64,000 bases of DNA from Embleya sp045207655 (GCF_045207655.1 NZ_CP108784.1:4030001-4094000), one strand, 5' to 3'. Positions 24,141 to 32,640 are shown, counted from the stretch's first letter. The notes: a model not told the origin generated them from the sequence alone. Numbers and translations are program-made.

Positions 24141-25700
24141 TCAGGCGTGCTTGCGGATGTCGATCCGGGGGATCTCCTCGGTGTCGTCGTGCGCGGTGAG
24201 GTCCACCGGCAGCGGCTTGGGCCGCGGCACACCCGGACGGCTCGGGTCGGACTCGTCGGGCGCGAACCGTACGCCGTGACCGCGGTGCACCGGAGCCGGC
24301 TGTGTGGCGGGAGCCTCCTCGGCACGCACCGGGTCGGCGAGCCGATCCGCCTCGATGTCGTCCTCGACCGGGTCCGGGGCGAAGGTCGCCTCGGCCGCCT
24401 CGACCTCGTCCTCGTGCGGGCGGCCCGCGACGAGCGCGTCGTAGCGCGCGTCGGAGCCGAACAGCTCGTCGGTCAGGAAGCCGGTCGCCTCGGGCTCGGC
24501 CAGGGAGGCACGCGGCGCGAAGAAGTCGAACCGGCCGGACGCGCCGGAGTCGGCCACGCGGCGGGTCACCTCCAGCACCTTGTCCCGCACCATCCGGGTG
24601 ACCTCGGCGGTCTCGGAGTCGGCCGACTCCGCCGCCTCGGCCGGCGCGGGCGCGGCGGCGACGGGCGACGCCTCGGGCACCTCGACGGCGGGTCCACTCG
24701 CCTCGGCGGGCGCGGGCGCCTCGGCCGATGCGGGCGCGGCGGCGACGGGCGAGCTCGCGGAACGGGTGGGGGCATCCTCCGTCGCGGGCGCCTCGGCGGC
24801 GACCTCGGATTCGGCCGGCGCCTCCAGCGTGCGCTCGGCGGTCCGGGTGAGCTCGGTGGGCGGCGCGATCGGCGAGGCGGGCCGCGTGACGGCGGCCGGC
24901 GCGGTCTCGGGCGCGAGGGGAGCGGAGGGGCGTACCGGGATGGGCTCCGGAGCCGCGGCGCCCGGGGCCGTCTCGATCGGCGCGACGGGGCGCACGGTCG
25001 GCACCGGCTCGCGTACCGTCGGCGCGGCCTCGCGCGGCGCCTCGGCGGCGCGCGTCGGGCTCGGCCGCACCTCGGGCGTGCGACCCTCCTCGGCGCGTAC
25101 CGGCTCGTGTACCGGCGCCTGCGGCGCTTGTGGGGCCCGCGGCGGGTGCGTCGGCGCGGCGGGCCGCGGTCGCGCGGACGGGCCGAACACCGAGGCCGCG
25201 TAGGCCGGAACCAGGTCCGGCGAGGACACCGGTGGCCGGCGCACCGCCGGAACGATGGACGGAGCCGTCGGACGCGCCTCGCCCGCTCGGCGGTCCAGCA
25301 GGTCCAGGACCGCCGCACCGCGCGCGAGCAGGTCCGGGGTCAACGGCTGCGGACGCGACACCAGGTGGGCGGCGGCCGATGCGCCGGCCCGGTCCAGGGC
25401 GAGTTCGTGCTCGCCGACCCGCTCGATCGCCGCGCGTAGCTCGTCGGCCATGCGTTCCCGCTCCCGACGCCGCGCGATGGCCTCCTCGGCCGACCGCCGG
25501 TGGTGTGCGGTGCTTCCGCGAACCACCCACGCCAGGGCGCCGGCGGCGGAGGACACCCCGAGCAGCACGGCGATTCGAAGTGTGGTCGCACCTCCCGCGA
25601 CGACCGCCAGGACGACGGCGACGAGCGCCGGCGCGCATATGGCGGCAAGCAGGGATATGCGTGTGGCGGTCGAGACCGAGCGATGGCGTCCACGTGGCAT
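24141..25700 (-). CDS. Membrane-anchored Pro/Ala/Glu-rich protein, function unknown
   Basis: 519 residues from ATG 25700 (MPRGRHRSVSTATRISLL). Two adjacent membrane helices (LLAAICAPALVAVVLAVVAGG, IAVLLGVSSAAGALAWVV, residues about 17-60) lead into a charged coiled segment (RRSAEEAIARRRERERMADELRAAIERVGEHEL). A region of about 300 residues of low-complexity Pro/Ala/Glu/Thr follows. The C-terminal 130 residues are more ordered (VTRMVRDKVLEVTRRVADSG, GRFDFFAPRASL, ELFGSDARYDALVAGRPHEDE). The beginning and end resemble an actinomycete-specific conserved protein found in this neighbourhood, recalled but not searched. No function is assigned. Confidence 0.7.
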   Translation of the reverse strand: MPRGRHRSVSTATRISLLAAICAPALVAVVLAVVAGGATTLRIAVLLGVSSAAGALAWVVRGSTAHHRRSAEEAIARRRERERMADELRAAIERVGEHELALDRAGASAAAHLVSRPQPLTPDLLARGAAVLDLLDRRAGEARPTAPSIVPAVRRPPVSSPDLVPAYAASVFGPSARPRPAAPTHPPRAPQAPQAPVHEPVRAEEGRTPEVRPSPTRAAEAPREAAPTVREPVPTVRPVAPIETAPGAAAPEPIPVRPSAPLAPETAPAAVTRPASPIAPPTELTRTAERTLEAPAESEVAAEAPATEDAPTRSASSPVAAAPASAEAPAPAEASGPAVEVPEASPVAAAPAPAEAAESADSETAEVTRMVRDKVLEVTRRVADSGASGRFDFFAPRASLAEPEATGFLTDELFGSDARYDALVAGRPHEDEVEAAEATFAPDPVEDDIEADRLADPVRAEEAPATQPAPVHRGHGVRFAPDESDPSRPGVPRPKPLPVDLTAHDDTEEIPRIDIRKHA

Positions 25701-25799
25701 GCAGCAGACGTTAGCGCGCATACGGCGTTCATCTTGGTGCGGGGGTTGCCGTTGGTGCGGGTTTTTTGCTTTCCGTGGCGGGAACTTGGCCGGGTCGGC

Positions 25800-25887
25800 C
25801 TCGAACGCCGGTCGGGCCGAATGCACGCCGGCCTTCGGCCGAATCGACCCCAAACGCCGGCCGGGCTATTGAACTGCCCGGCCGGCG
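25800..25887. repeat. GCCGGYCGGGC intergenic repeat cluster
   Basis: Several variants of GAACGCCGGTCGGGCC and ACGCCGGCCGGGC occur in succession, some inverted. They resemble the units at 19531-19712. The 225-base gap 25701-25925 contains no gene. Confidence 0.5.
25855..25887 (-). terminator. Hairpin terminator of the osmoprotectant transporter operon
   Basis: Perfect 12-base arms CGCCGGCCGGGC (25855-25866) and its complement (25876-25887) with a 9-base loop. On the minus strand a TTTGGGG run follows. It lies 39 bases past the binding-protein stop codon. Confidence 0.75.
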
Positions 25888-25925
25888 TGGAGTGTTGCGC
25901 CGATTCGCAGAATTCGCCGCGTGGA

Positions 25926-26849
25926 TCAGATCAGGTTCTTGGACTTCAAGTAGGCCTTGGCCACATCCGCCGGCCTCTTGCGGTCCTCGTCGACCTGCTT
26001 GTTGAGTGCGGTCAGGTCCTCGGTGGTGAGGACGGGGGCGAGCTTGTCGACCAGCGGCAGGATCTTGTCGGCCTTGCCGGAATTGACCACCGAAATGACG
26101 TTGTCGGCGTTTTGCAGCTTCTTGTCGTCCGTGAGGACGACCAGGCCGAACCGGTCGAGCGTGGCGTCCGTCGAAGTGGTCAGGACCAGTTGGTCCTTGC
26201 CGTCCTTGACCGCCTGCTTGGCGGGGGTGGTGCCGACGCCGAGCGGGTCCACACCGGACACCTTGATGCCGTATGTCTTCTCCAGGCCCGGGGCGCAGAA
26301 CGGGCGCGTCTTGCACTCCTCGCCCGCCGCGATCTTCACCTCGACACCGGCCCTGCCCAGATCGGAGAGGGTCTTCAGGTTGTGCTTGGCGGCGAAGTCC
26401 TTGGTCACCGCGAACGCGTTCTGGTCCACCGCCTGCGACGGCGTACCGGACTTGAGCCCGGCCGGGCCGGCCAGCGTGTTCAGCGCGGCCACCGTCGCCG
26501 CGACGTCCGGGGAGGCCACCGGCGCGGCGTCCGGGCCGTTCTTCTTCCGGTTCAGGAACTCCGCCATCGTCGCCGCGTACTCCGGCACGACCGCGATCTT
26601 GCCCTTCTCCAGCTCGGGTTCGTAGAGCTCACGGTTCTTGACCGTCTTTATGCTCGCCTTCACCCCGCCCTTGTCGAGCAACTGTTTGTACATCTGCGCC
26701 AGGATCTCGGACTCGGTGAATCCGGCCGAACCGACCACCGTCTTGTCGTCGTCCGAGGAGGAACACCCGGTCGCGCCCACCAGGAAGACCAGGGAAAGCC
26801 CCGCCGCCACGCCGACCGTCATGCCCGTCTTGCCGCGCCGCATAAGCAT
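25926..26849 (-). CDS. Osmoprotectant/glycine-betaine ABC transporter substrate-binding lipoprotein
   Basis: 307 residues from ATG 26849 (MLMRRGKTGM); ATG 26843 and GTG 26858 are alternatives. A lipoprotein signal ends in LVGATGC, with Cys modified after cleavage and a SSSDDD linker. The mature part, TVVGSAGFTESEILAQMYKQLL to YLKSKNLI, is an OpuAC/ProX-type solute-binding domain (NRELYEPELEKGKIAVVPEYAATM, TTSTDATLDRFGLVVLTDD). It would capture betaine, choline or a similar quaternary amine outside the cell and pass it to the two permeases encoded upstream. Ligand specificity is not predictable by eye. Confidence 0.92.
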   Translation of the reverse strand: MLMRRGKTGMTVGVAAGLSLVFLVGATGCSSSDDDKTVVGSAGFTESEILAQMYKQLLDKGGVKASIKTVKNRELYEPELEKGKIAVVPEYAATMAEFLNRKKNGPDAAPVASPDVAATVAALNTLAGPAGLKSGTPSQAVDQNAFAVTKDFAAKHNLKTLSDLGRAGVEVKIAAGEECKTRPFCAPGLEKTYGIKVSGVDPLGVGTTPAKQAVKDGKDQLVLTTSTDATLDRFGLVVLTDDKKLQNADNVISVVNSGKADKILPLVDKLAPVLTTEDLTALNKQVDEDRKRPADVAKAYLKSKNLI

Positions 26850-26872
26850 GCGATGCACCGCCCTTTCCGTTC

Positions 26873-27547
26873 TCACGAGGTCACACCGCCACGCGGCTTC
26901 CGGGCCGTGAACCGCTGCACGAGCGCGAACAGGCCCTCCACCACCAGAGCCAGCGCGGCCACGAGGATCGCCCCCGCCACCACTTGGCCGTTGTCCTGCA
27001 GGTCGAAACCGGCCGTGACGATGCGCCCGAGACCGCCCCCCGCGACCAGTGCCGCGAGTGTTGCCGTGGCGACAACCTGCACGGCACACATTCGAATTCC
27101 CGTCATGATCAACGGAAGTGCCAGGGGCAGCTCGACCCGGAACAACATCTGGCCGCCCGTCATGCCCATGCCGCGCGACGCCTCGACCACGTCCCGGTCC
27201 ACCTGGCGCATACCGACGTACGCGTTGGTGAGCACCGGCGGAATCGCGAACAGCACGAGCGCGATGATCGTCGCGGTGTCGCCCATGCCGATCGGGCTCA
27301 ACCCGAGCAGCACCAGCACCGCGAACGTCGGGATGGCGCGCCCGATGTTGGAGATGTTGATCGCCAGCGCGCCGCCCTTGCCCAGATGACCCAGCCACAG
27401 CGCGAACGGCAACGCGATCGCGACCGCGATCAGCACGCACACCACGGTGAGCACGATGTGCTCGGTGAGCCGATTCCACACCCCGCTCTCGCCGCTCCAG
27501 TTCGCGCCGTCGGCCAACCAGTCCCAGGCGTCCCCGAGTACGTTCAC
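26873..27547 (-). CDS. Osmoprotectant ABC transporter permease (OpuCB/ProW-like), second
   Basis: 224 residues from GTG 27547, whose GTGA overlaps the stop of the first permease gene. About five membrane helices; the ABC coupling (EAA) loop is VVEASRGMGMTGGQMLFRVELPLALPLIMTG near residue 130. MGDTATIIALVLFAIPPVLTN and VAGGGLGRIV are typical of betaine-type permeases. It pairs with the neighbouring permease to form the heterodimeric channel, and the binding protein gene follows by 23 bases. Confidence 0.94.
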   Translation of the reverse strand: MNVLGDAWDWLADGANWSGESGVWNRLTEHIVLTVVCVLIAVAIALPFALWLGHLGKGGALAINISNIGRAIPTFAVLVLLGLSPIGMGDTATIIALVLFAIPPVLTNAYVGMRQVDRDVVEASRGMGMTGGQMLFRVELPLALPLIMTGIRMCAVQVVATATLAALVAGGGLGRIVTAGFDLQDNGQVVAGAILVAALALVVEGLFALVQRFTARKPRGGVTS

Positions 27548-28290
27548 GCCGCCGCCCCCGTCCGCACATCGGCCTCGGCGGTCGGCGCGGACACGAGCGG
27601 CAGCCGCCGCTTGCGCCCACCCGCCCGCTCCCACGGGGTCAACAGCCGCTGTACGCCCAGCAACAGCAGGTCGGCCGCGATCGCCAGCGCGACGCACAAC
27701 ACCGACGCGGTCAGCACCTGTGCCTTGAAGAGCGTGTCGATGCCCGAATAGATCAGATTGCCCAACCCGCCCGAGCCCACGATCGCGCCGACCGTGGTGA
27801 GCGCGACGGTGGACACCGTGGCGATCCGTACGCCGGCCATGATCGCGGGGAGCGCGAGCGGCAGTTCGACCTGGAAGAGCAGGCGCCCGGGTCCGTACCC
27901 CATGCCCTTCGCCGACTCCACCACATCCGGCGGCACCGACCGCATACCGGCCAGCATGTTCCGCACCAGGATGGTCAGCGAGTACAACACCAGGCCGATG
28001 ATGACCGTCGTCTCGGTCAGGCCGGTGAACGGCTGGAGGATCGCGAACATCGCGAGCGAGGGGATCGTGTACAAGATCGTGGTCGAGCCGAGCAGCACGC
28101 TGCCGGTCAGTCGCCACCGACGGGCCGCCAGCGCCATCGGGAACGCGACGAGCAGACCGATCGCCACCGAGACGACGGTCAGATAGACGTGTTCGCGCAA
28201 CGCGGTGGTGATCTCCCCGGAGTACTCGTCGAGATACTTTCCGCAGACCCACGAGTTGCGCTTCAGGCAGTCACCGGAGGCCACAATCAC
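27544..28290 (-). CDS. Osmoprotectant ABC transporter permease (OpuCB/ProW-like), first
   Basis: 248 residues from GTG 28290. Helices from about residue 33 onward (YLTVVSVAIGLLVAFPMALAA) and an EAA loop (VVESAKGMGYGPGRLLFQVELPLALPAIMAG) identify a ProW-type permease. VGSGGLGNLIYSG matches the second permease. The N-terminal region CLKRNSWVCGKYLDEY contains two Cys. It is the first gene of the leftward operon; the ATPase gene is divergent across a 163-base promoter region. Confidence 0.94.
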   Translation of the reverse strand: MIVASGDCLKRNSWVCGKYLDEYSGEITTALREHVYLTVVSVAIGLLVAFPMALAARRWRLTGSVLLGSTTILYTIPSLAMFAILQPFTGLTETTVIIGLVLYSLTILVRNMLAGMRSVPPDVVESAKGMGYGPGRLLFQVELPLALPAIMAGVRIATVSTVALTTVGAIVGSGGLGNLIYSGIDTLFKAQVLTASVLCVALAIAADLLLLGVQRLLTPWERAGGRKRRLPLVSAPTAEADVRTGAAA

Positions 28291-28337
28291 GGGCGGACCC
28301 TACCCCAGCGCTCCGACGGGCATTCCCGTGACGGCGG

Positions 28338-28352
28338 ACACACCCGGTGTGT
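28338..28352. promoter_or_regulatory. Palindrome ACACACC-C-GGTGTGT in the transporter's divergent promoter
   Basis: Perfect 7-base arms about a single central base, midway between the permease and ATPase starts. This is the expected place for an operator controlling both halves of the transporter, perhaps in response to osmotic stress. The regulator is unknown. Confidence 0.5.
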
Positions 28353-28453
28353 GAGGGGAGGCGCCCGGGTACGTTGCCACCCCTGGGGGCCGGGAAACAT
28401 CCGGGTCTCCGGACACCTGCCACGATCGCCTGCCATGCCCCCGGAGGGTCCCC

Positions 28454-29602
28454 ATGATCCGGCTCGACCGCGTCACCAAGCGGTACCCCGACGGCACGGA
28501 GGCGGTCGCGGAACTGTCCCTTGAGGTCGCCACGGGCGAGCTGGTCACCCTGGTCGGCCCGTCCGGCTGCGGCAAGACCACCACGATGAAGATGGTCAAC
28601 CGGCTGATCGAGCCCACGTCCGGGCAGATCTTCCTGGACGACGAGGACATCACCCATGCCGACCCGGTCAAGCTGCGTCGGCGGATGGGCTACGTGATCC
28701 AGTCCGGCGGCCTGTTCCCGCACCGCACCGTGCTGGAGAACACGGTCACCGTGCCGAGCCTGCTGGGCTGGGATCGCAGGAAGGCGCGGGCGCGCGGCCT
28801 CGAACTGCTCGAACTGGTCGGCCTGGACCCGGCCGGACTCGGCGACCGCTACCCGCATCAGCTCTCCGGTGGCCAGCGCCAGCGGGTCGGGGTGGCCCGC
28901 GCGCTCGCGGCCGATCCGCCCGTGCTGCTGATGGACGAGCCGTTCGGCGCGGTGGACCCGGTGGTCCGCGAACGCCTGCAGAGCGAGTTCCTCCGGCTCC
29001 AGGGCGAGTTGAAGAAGACGGTGTTGTTCGTCACGCACGACATCGAGGAGGCGGTTCGGCTCGGCGACCGGATGGCGGTCTTCTCGATGGGCGGCCACAT
29101 CGAGCAGTTCGACACGCCCTCCAGCGTGCTGGGCGCGCCGGCCAACGACTACGTCGCCGACTTCGTCGGCGCCGACCGTGGGCTCAAGCGCCTGTCGGTG
29201 ACCGAGATCACCCCCGAGGACCTCGAACTGCCGCCGGTCGTGCGCCTGGACGAGCCGATGTCACAGGCGCTCGCGAAGCTGCGCGCGGCCGACTCGCGCT
29301 GGGCCGTGGTGCTCGACGACGACGGCAACCTGCACGGCTGGGTCGACGATCGTGTGGTCGACGGCACGGTGCGCGACCGGGCCCGCCGGATGGAGGCCTG
29401 GGTGCCGGTGCGCGCGTCGCTCAAGCAGGCGTTCGGCGAGATGCTCCAGCACGACGCCGGGTGGATAGCGGTGGTGGACGGCGACCGATTCGTGGGCGTG
29501 CTCACGCCGGCGCGGCTGCACGAGGCGTTGCGGCGCTCGATCGGTGCCGAGGAGCGGGACATCCCGTTGGCCGACGTCGTGCTGGACACCATCGAGGGCT
29601 GA
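28454..29602 (+). CDS. Osmoprotectant ABC transporter ATP-binding protein with tandem CBS domains
   Basis: 382 residues. Walker A is GPSGCGKTT (about 36-44), Q-loop is YVIQSGGLFPH, signature is LSGGQRQRVGVARAL, Walker B is VLLMDEPFGA and the H-loop is VTHD. Residues about 240-375 form two CBS motifs (LRAADSRWAVVLDDDGNLHGWVDD, HDAGWIAVVDGDRFVGVLTP), as in OpuA-type ATPases where they sense ionic strength or c-di-AMP. It is transcribed away from the permease genes, whose products it energises. Confidence 0.95.
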   Translation: MIRLDRVTKRYPDGTEAVAELSLEVATGELVTLVGPSGCGKTTTMKMVNRLIEPTSGQIFLDDEDITHADPVKLRRRMGYVIQSGGLFPHRTVLENTVTVPSLLGWDRRKARARGLELLELVGLDPAGLGDRYPHQLSGGQRQRVGVARALAADPPVLLMDEPFGAVDPVVRERLQSEFLRLQGELKKTVLFVTHDIEEAVRLGDRMAVFSMGGHIEQFDTPSSVLGAPANDYVADFVGADRGLKRLSVTEITPEDLELPPVVRLDEPMSQALAKLRAADSRWAVVLDDDGNLHGWVDDRVVDGTVRDRARRMEAWVPVRASLKQAFGEMLQHDAGWIAVVDGDRFVGVLTPARLHEALRRSIGAEERDIPLADVVLDTIEG

Positions 29603-29625
29603 CCCGGCCTTCGGCCGACGTCTCG

Positions 29626-29650
29626 CCCGCGCCCGCCGAGCGGGCGCGGG
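29626..29650. terminator. Bidirectional hairpin terminator
   Basis: 11-base arms CCCGCGCCCGC (29626-29636) and 29640-29650 with a CGA loop, between the convergent ATPase and DUF3180 genes. Confidence 0.75.
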
Positions 29651-29651
29651 T

Positions 29652-30116
29652 TCACTTGTCCTCGGGGTCCTCGGGGACGCGCAGTATGCGCTCCAGGAAC
29701 AGGCACCCGCCGACCAGCAGCACCCCCGCGCCCACCGCGAAGGCACAGCGCTGGGCCTGGGCCGAGCGCTCGGTGACCTCCAGGAAGCCGGTCAGGTAGA
29801 GCGCGTAGCCGCCGTACAGGCCCACCACCAGCGCGCCGACCAGCGAACCGGCCTTGGCGAAGACCACCGCCCGGGCGGCGACCAGCGGATCCACCGGACG
29901 CGCGGACGGCCGCCGCTCGCGCTGCGCCTTGAGCCGCGAGCGCAACGACAACGCGGTCGCCAACGCGATCGCGGCCAGGCACAGCAGCACGATCGGGGCC
30001 AGGATCGGGACCACGGGCGGCGTGCCGCGCGAGTCCCACAGGTCGATTCCGGCATACGCGATGCCGCCCGCCCCCAACGCGAGGGCGAGCAGGAGGAGCG
30101 GGCGCGTGGGCTTCAT
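29652..30116 (-). CDS. DUF3180 four-helix membrane protein
   Basis: 154 residues with four hydrophobic helices: PLLLLALALGAGGIAYAG, VPILAPIVLLCLAAIALATAL, GSLVGALVVGLYGGYALYLTG and CAFAVGAGVLLVGGCLFL. A basic loop (RSRLKAQRERRPSARPVDPL) lies between the second and third. It belongs to DUF3180, a family found next to folK in actinobacteria, including mycobacteria. The start overlaps the folK stop. Its function is unknown; the constant link to folate genes suggests a related membrane role. Confidence 0.87.
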   Translation of the reverse strand: MKPTRPLLLLALALGAGGIAYAGIDLWDSRGTPPVVPILAPIVLLCLAAIALATALSLRSRLKAQRERRPSARPVDPLVAARAVVFAKAGSLVGALVVGLYGGYALYLTGFLEVTERSAQAQRCAFAVGAGVLLVGGCLFLERILRVPEDPEDK

Positions 30117-30700
30117 CGGTCTGCGGTCAGCTCCAGGTCGTCACGGCGATGCACCCCGTCGAGGCCCATCCGCGCGAGCAGTTCGGCGATCGGGCCGTGG
30201 CCCGGCAGGTCCGCCTCGGGGTCGATGTCGTACCACGGCGCGAGCACGAACGAACGCTCGTACGCGCGCGGATGCGGCAGGGTCAGCCGCGGGTCGTCCT
30301 GCACCACGTCCTCGAACCGGATCACGTCCACGTCCAGCGTGCGCGGCCCCCAGCGCTCGACCCGGACCCGCTGGAAGGCCTCCTCGATCGAGTTGGCCCG
30401 CTCCAGGATCAGGTCCGGGGTGAGCAGCGTGCGCACCTCGACGACGGCGTTGAAGTAGGTGCCCTGCTCGGGGCCGCCCACCGGATCGGTCTCGTAGACC
30501 GGGGACACCCGCAGCAGCGTCACACCCGGCGTGTCGGCGATCTCGTCGATGGCGCCCTGGAGAGTCTCCAGGCGATTGCCCAGGTTGCTGCCGAGGGCGA
30601 GCACGACCCGGCTCCAGGTGAGCCGCGCGCGCTGCGCGGTGGTCTCGGCGGGTGTTTCCGGGACCGGCTCGCGGACCGGTTCCCGGGCGGTGTCGGTCAT
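30113..30700 (-). CDS. folK: 6-hydroxymethyl-7,8-dihydropterin pyrophosphokinase (HPPK)
   Basis: 195 residues from ATG 30700, overlapping the folB stop (ATGA). It transfers pyrophosphate from ATP to hydroxymethyldihydropterin, the substrate of FolP. Motifs in order: VVLALGSNLGNRLETLQGAI, VSPVYETDPVGGPEQGTYFNAVVEV, RVERWGPRTLDVDVIRF (catalytic loop with DxD) and LPHPRAYERSFVLAPW. The N-terminal 27 residues are a poorly conserved Glu/Pro/Thr leader. Confidence 0.96.
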   Translation of the reverse strand: MTDTAREPVREPVPETPAETTAQRARLTWSRVVLALGSNLGNRLETLQGAIDEIADTPGVTLLRVSPVYETDPVGGPEQGTYFNAVVEVRTLLTPDLILERANSIEEAFQRVRVERWGPRTLDVDVIRFEDVVQDDPRLTLPHPRAYERSFVLAPWYDIDPEADLPGHGPIAELLARMGLDGVHRRDDLELTADR

Positions 30701-31062
30701 CGATCCCGCCCCCGCACGATGGTCACGGTCACATCGTCGAACGGGACGGTGATCGGGGCGTCGGGCTTGTGCACGATCACTTCCACCTCCTGCACCAGCG
30801 GGCGGGCCAGGCACACGTCGGCGATCCGCTGCGCGAGCGTCTCGATCAGGTCGACCGGGTCGCCCTGCACGACGCCGACCACATCCTCGGCGACCTCGCC
30901 GTAGTGGACCGTGAGGGTGAGGTCGTCGGACCGCGCGGCCGGACGGGTGTCCACCCCGAGCACGATGTCGACCACGAAGGTCTGACCCTCTTCGCGTTCC
31001 TTCGCGAACACTCCATGGTTGCCGCGGGCCTTCAACCCCCGCAGCGAGACGCGGTCCAGCAT
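30697..31062 (-). CDS. folB: Dihydroneopterin aldolase
   Basis: 121 residues from ATG 31062. It splits dihydroneopterin to hydroxymethyldihydropterin and glycolaldehyde. MLDRVSLRGLKARGNHGVFAKEREEGQTFVVDI carries the substrate loop, with Glu in the KEREEGQ segment. DDLTLTVHYGEVAEDV, LIETLAQRIADVCL and VIVHKPDAPI (active-site Lys) complete the family pattern. A gap of 188 bases separates it from the NTF2-like gene upstream, so a secondary promoter may lie there. Confidence 0.95.
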   Translation of the reverse strand: MLDRVSLRGLKARGNHGVFAKEREEGQTFVVDIVLGVDTRPAARSDDLTLTVHYGEVAEDVVGVVQGDPVDLIETLAQRIADVCLARPLVQEVEVIVHKPDAPITVPFDDVTVTIVRGRDR

Positions 31063-31250
31063 CAGTCGCCTCCTCGGCGCGTATCCCATCCCTGCGCACC
31101 CCGAATGGTCGGTCGGACCTGTCGAGGGGCGGTCGCGCCGACGGCCGGACCACCTCTGTGCGGTACGAATGTACCCAGCGGTCCCGACAGGTTTCGTCGT
31201 CCGGGTGCCCCAAGCGGGCACGAACGACGCGCGAACGCGCCGAAGACCGG

Positions 31251-31715
31251 TCAGATCTCCTCTTCGGCGTCGACCTCCGCCATCACCGGGGAGGCGTGGT
31301 GCAGCCACAACCGCCAACCCGCGGGAGTGCGCCGGAAGACGTTGGTGACCACCGCGCGACCGCCCGCGAACCCGGTCTCGTCGCCGCCGTCCTCCTCGGC
31401 CATCCCGGTGAGCATGTTCGCGGTGCAGGACAACACCGCGACCTCGCCGGCCAGCTTGACCTCGACGTCGGTCAGGAAGAACTGCACGTACGCGGTGTTG
31501 GCCATGATCAGCGCGTACGAGCGCAGGATCTCCGCGCGTCCGTGCAGCGCGGGCCAGCCCGGGTGTACGCAGGTCACGCTCGGCGCGTCGGCGCCGTCGG
31601 CCCAGATCGCGCCGAGGGCGTCGATGTCGCCCTCCTCGACGGCCGTCCACAGCGCGAGGTTGACCTCGCGTACCGCGTCCGCCTCGGGCGACGTCTGGTC
31701 GTCAATCGGGTTCAT
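31251..31715 (-). CDS. NTF2/SnoaL-like protein in the folate operon
   Basis: 154 residues from ATG 31715, overlapping the folP stop (ATGA). The cone-shaped NTF2 fold is suggested by VREVNLALWTAVEEGDIDALGAIWADG (helices 1-2), CVHPGWPALHGRAEILRSYALIM, and the strands VKLAGEVAVLSCTANM, GRAVVTNVFRRTPAGWRLWLHHASPV. SnoaL_3-type proteins may be enzymes or ligand-binding proteins. Tight coupling with folP is conserved in related actinomycetes as I recall, so a folate-related role is possible but unproven. Confidence 0.85.
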   Translation of the reverse strand: MNPIDDQTSPEADAVREVNLALWTAVEEGDIDALGAIWADGADAPSVTCVHPGWPALHGRAEILRSYALIMANTAYVQFFLTDVEVKLAGEVAVLSCTANMLTGMAEEDGGDETGFAGGRAVVTNVFRRTPAGWRLWLHHASPVMAEVDAEEEI

Positions 31716-32596
31716 CGGGCCTCCTGCCAGGCAGCCGCCACCTTGACCGCGTCGAGCGAAGCGGGCACCTCGTGCACACGGACGGCCCACGCGCCCGCGG
31801 CGGCGGCCAGCGCGGAGACCGCGGCCGTCGCGTCGTCGCGCCCGCGGGGCGGGCGCAGTGTGCCGTCCTCGGCGGCGAGCAGCCGCCCCAGGAAGGTCTT
31901 GCGGGACGCGGCCACCAGCAGCGGACGACCGAGTTCGTGCAGCGCGTCCAGGTGGGCGAGCAACGGCCAGTTGTGCTCGGCCGTCTTGGCGAAGCCCAGG
32001 CCCGGGTCGAGCACGATCGCGTCCGGGTGGACGCCGGCGGCGATCACCTTCTCCATCCGCTCGGCCAACTCGATGCGCACCTCGGCGACCACGTCGGCGT
32101 AGACCGCGCGCTGCTGCATCCCGCGCGAGTGCCCGCGCCAGTGCATGACCACCACGGGTACCCCGCTGTCGGCCACGTACGCGGCCATCGCCGGATCCGC
32201 GAGCCCGCCGCTGACGTCGTTGACCAGCCGCGCGCCCGCCTCGACGGCGGCGCTCGCCACCTCGACCCGGGTGGTGTCCACGCTGACCACCGCACCGGCC
32301 GCGGCCAACTCGCGCACCACCGGCACGACCCGGCGCAATTCCTCGTCCACATCCACCCGACCGGCCCCGGGCCGGGTCGACTCGCCGCCCACGTCGATCA
32401 GGTCGGCCCCCTGGTCCAGCAACGCGAGTCCGCGGGTGATCGCGGCCTTCGAGTCGAACCACAGGCCGCCGTCGGAGAACGAATCGGGAGTCACATTGAC
32501 CACGCCCATGACCGCGCACCGGCCGAACTCGGGCAGGCCGCGCACCCCTGGTGGGCGGTCGGGAGCCCGATGTCGCGGGCCGGTCGTCGCTGTCAT
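31712..32596 (-). CDS. folP: Dihydropteroate synthase
   Basis: 294 residues. It joins 4-aminobenzoate to the pterin pyrophosphate and is the target of sulfonamides. VMGVVNVTPDSFSDGG (pterin loop 1), LIDVGGESTRPGAGRV (loop 2), VSVDTTRVEVASAAVEAGARLVNDVSGG, VLDPGLGFAKTAEHNWPLL and LVAASRKTFLG are all intact. The protein starts at ATG 32596. Its gene overlaps the NTF2-like gene, and a hairpin separates it from folE. Confidence 0.97.
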   Translation of the reverse strand: MTATTGPRHRAPDRPPGVRGLPEFGRCAVMGVVNVTPDSFSDGGLWFDSKAAITRGLALLDQGADLIDVGGESTRPGAGRVDVDEELRRVVPVVRELAAAGAVVSVDTTRVEVASAAVEAGARLVNDVSGGLADPAMAAYVADSGVPVVVMHWRGHSRGMQQRAVYADVVAEVRIELAERMEKVIAAGVHPDAIVLDPGLGFAKTAEHNWPLLAHLDALHELGRPLLVAASRKTFLGRLLAAEDGTLRPPRGRDDATAAVSALAAAAGAWAVRVHEVPASLDAVKVAAAWQEAR

Positions 32597-32609
32597 GGGG
32601 AACAGAGTA

Positions 32610-32640
32610 GGGGTTGACCGGGCGCTGCCCGGTCAACCCC
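32610..32640 (-). terminator. 14-base-arm hairpin between folE and folP (terminator or attenuator)
   Basis: GGGGTTGACCGGGC (32610-32623) pairs perfectly with 32627-32640 around a 3-base loop. It lies 66 bases past the folE stop and 14 bases before the folP start codon, in the direction of transcription. It could end the ftsH-folE transcript or modulate read-through to folP. Confidence 0.75.

Noticed and set aside
24147..25439. 430-codon Gly/Arg-rich open frame on the plus strand
   Set aside because: Antisense shadow of the Pro/Ala-rich membrane protein; repetitive Gly-Arg composition without domain features.
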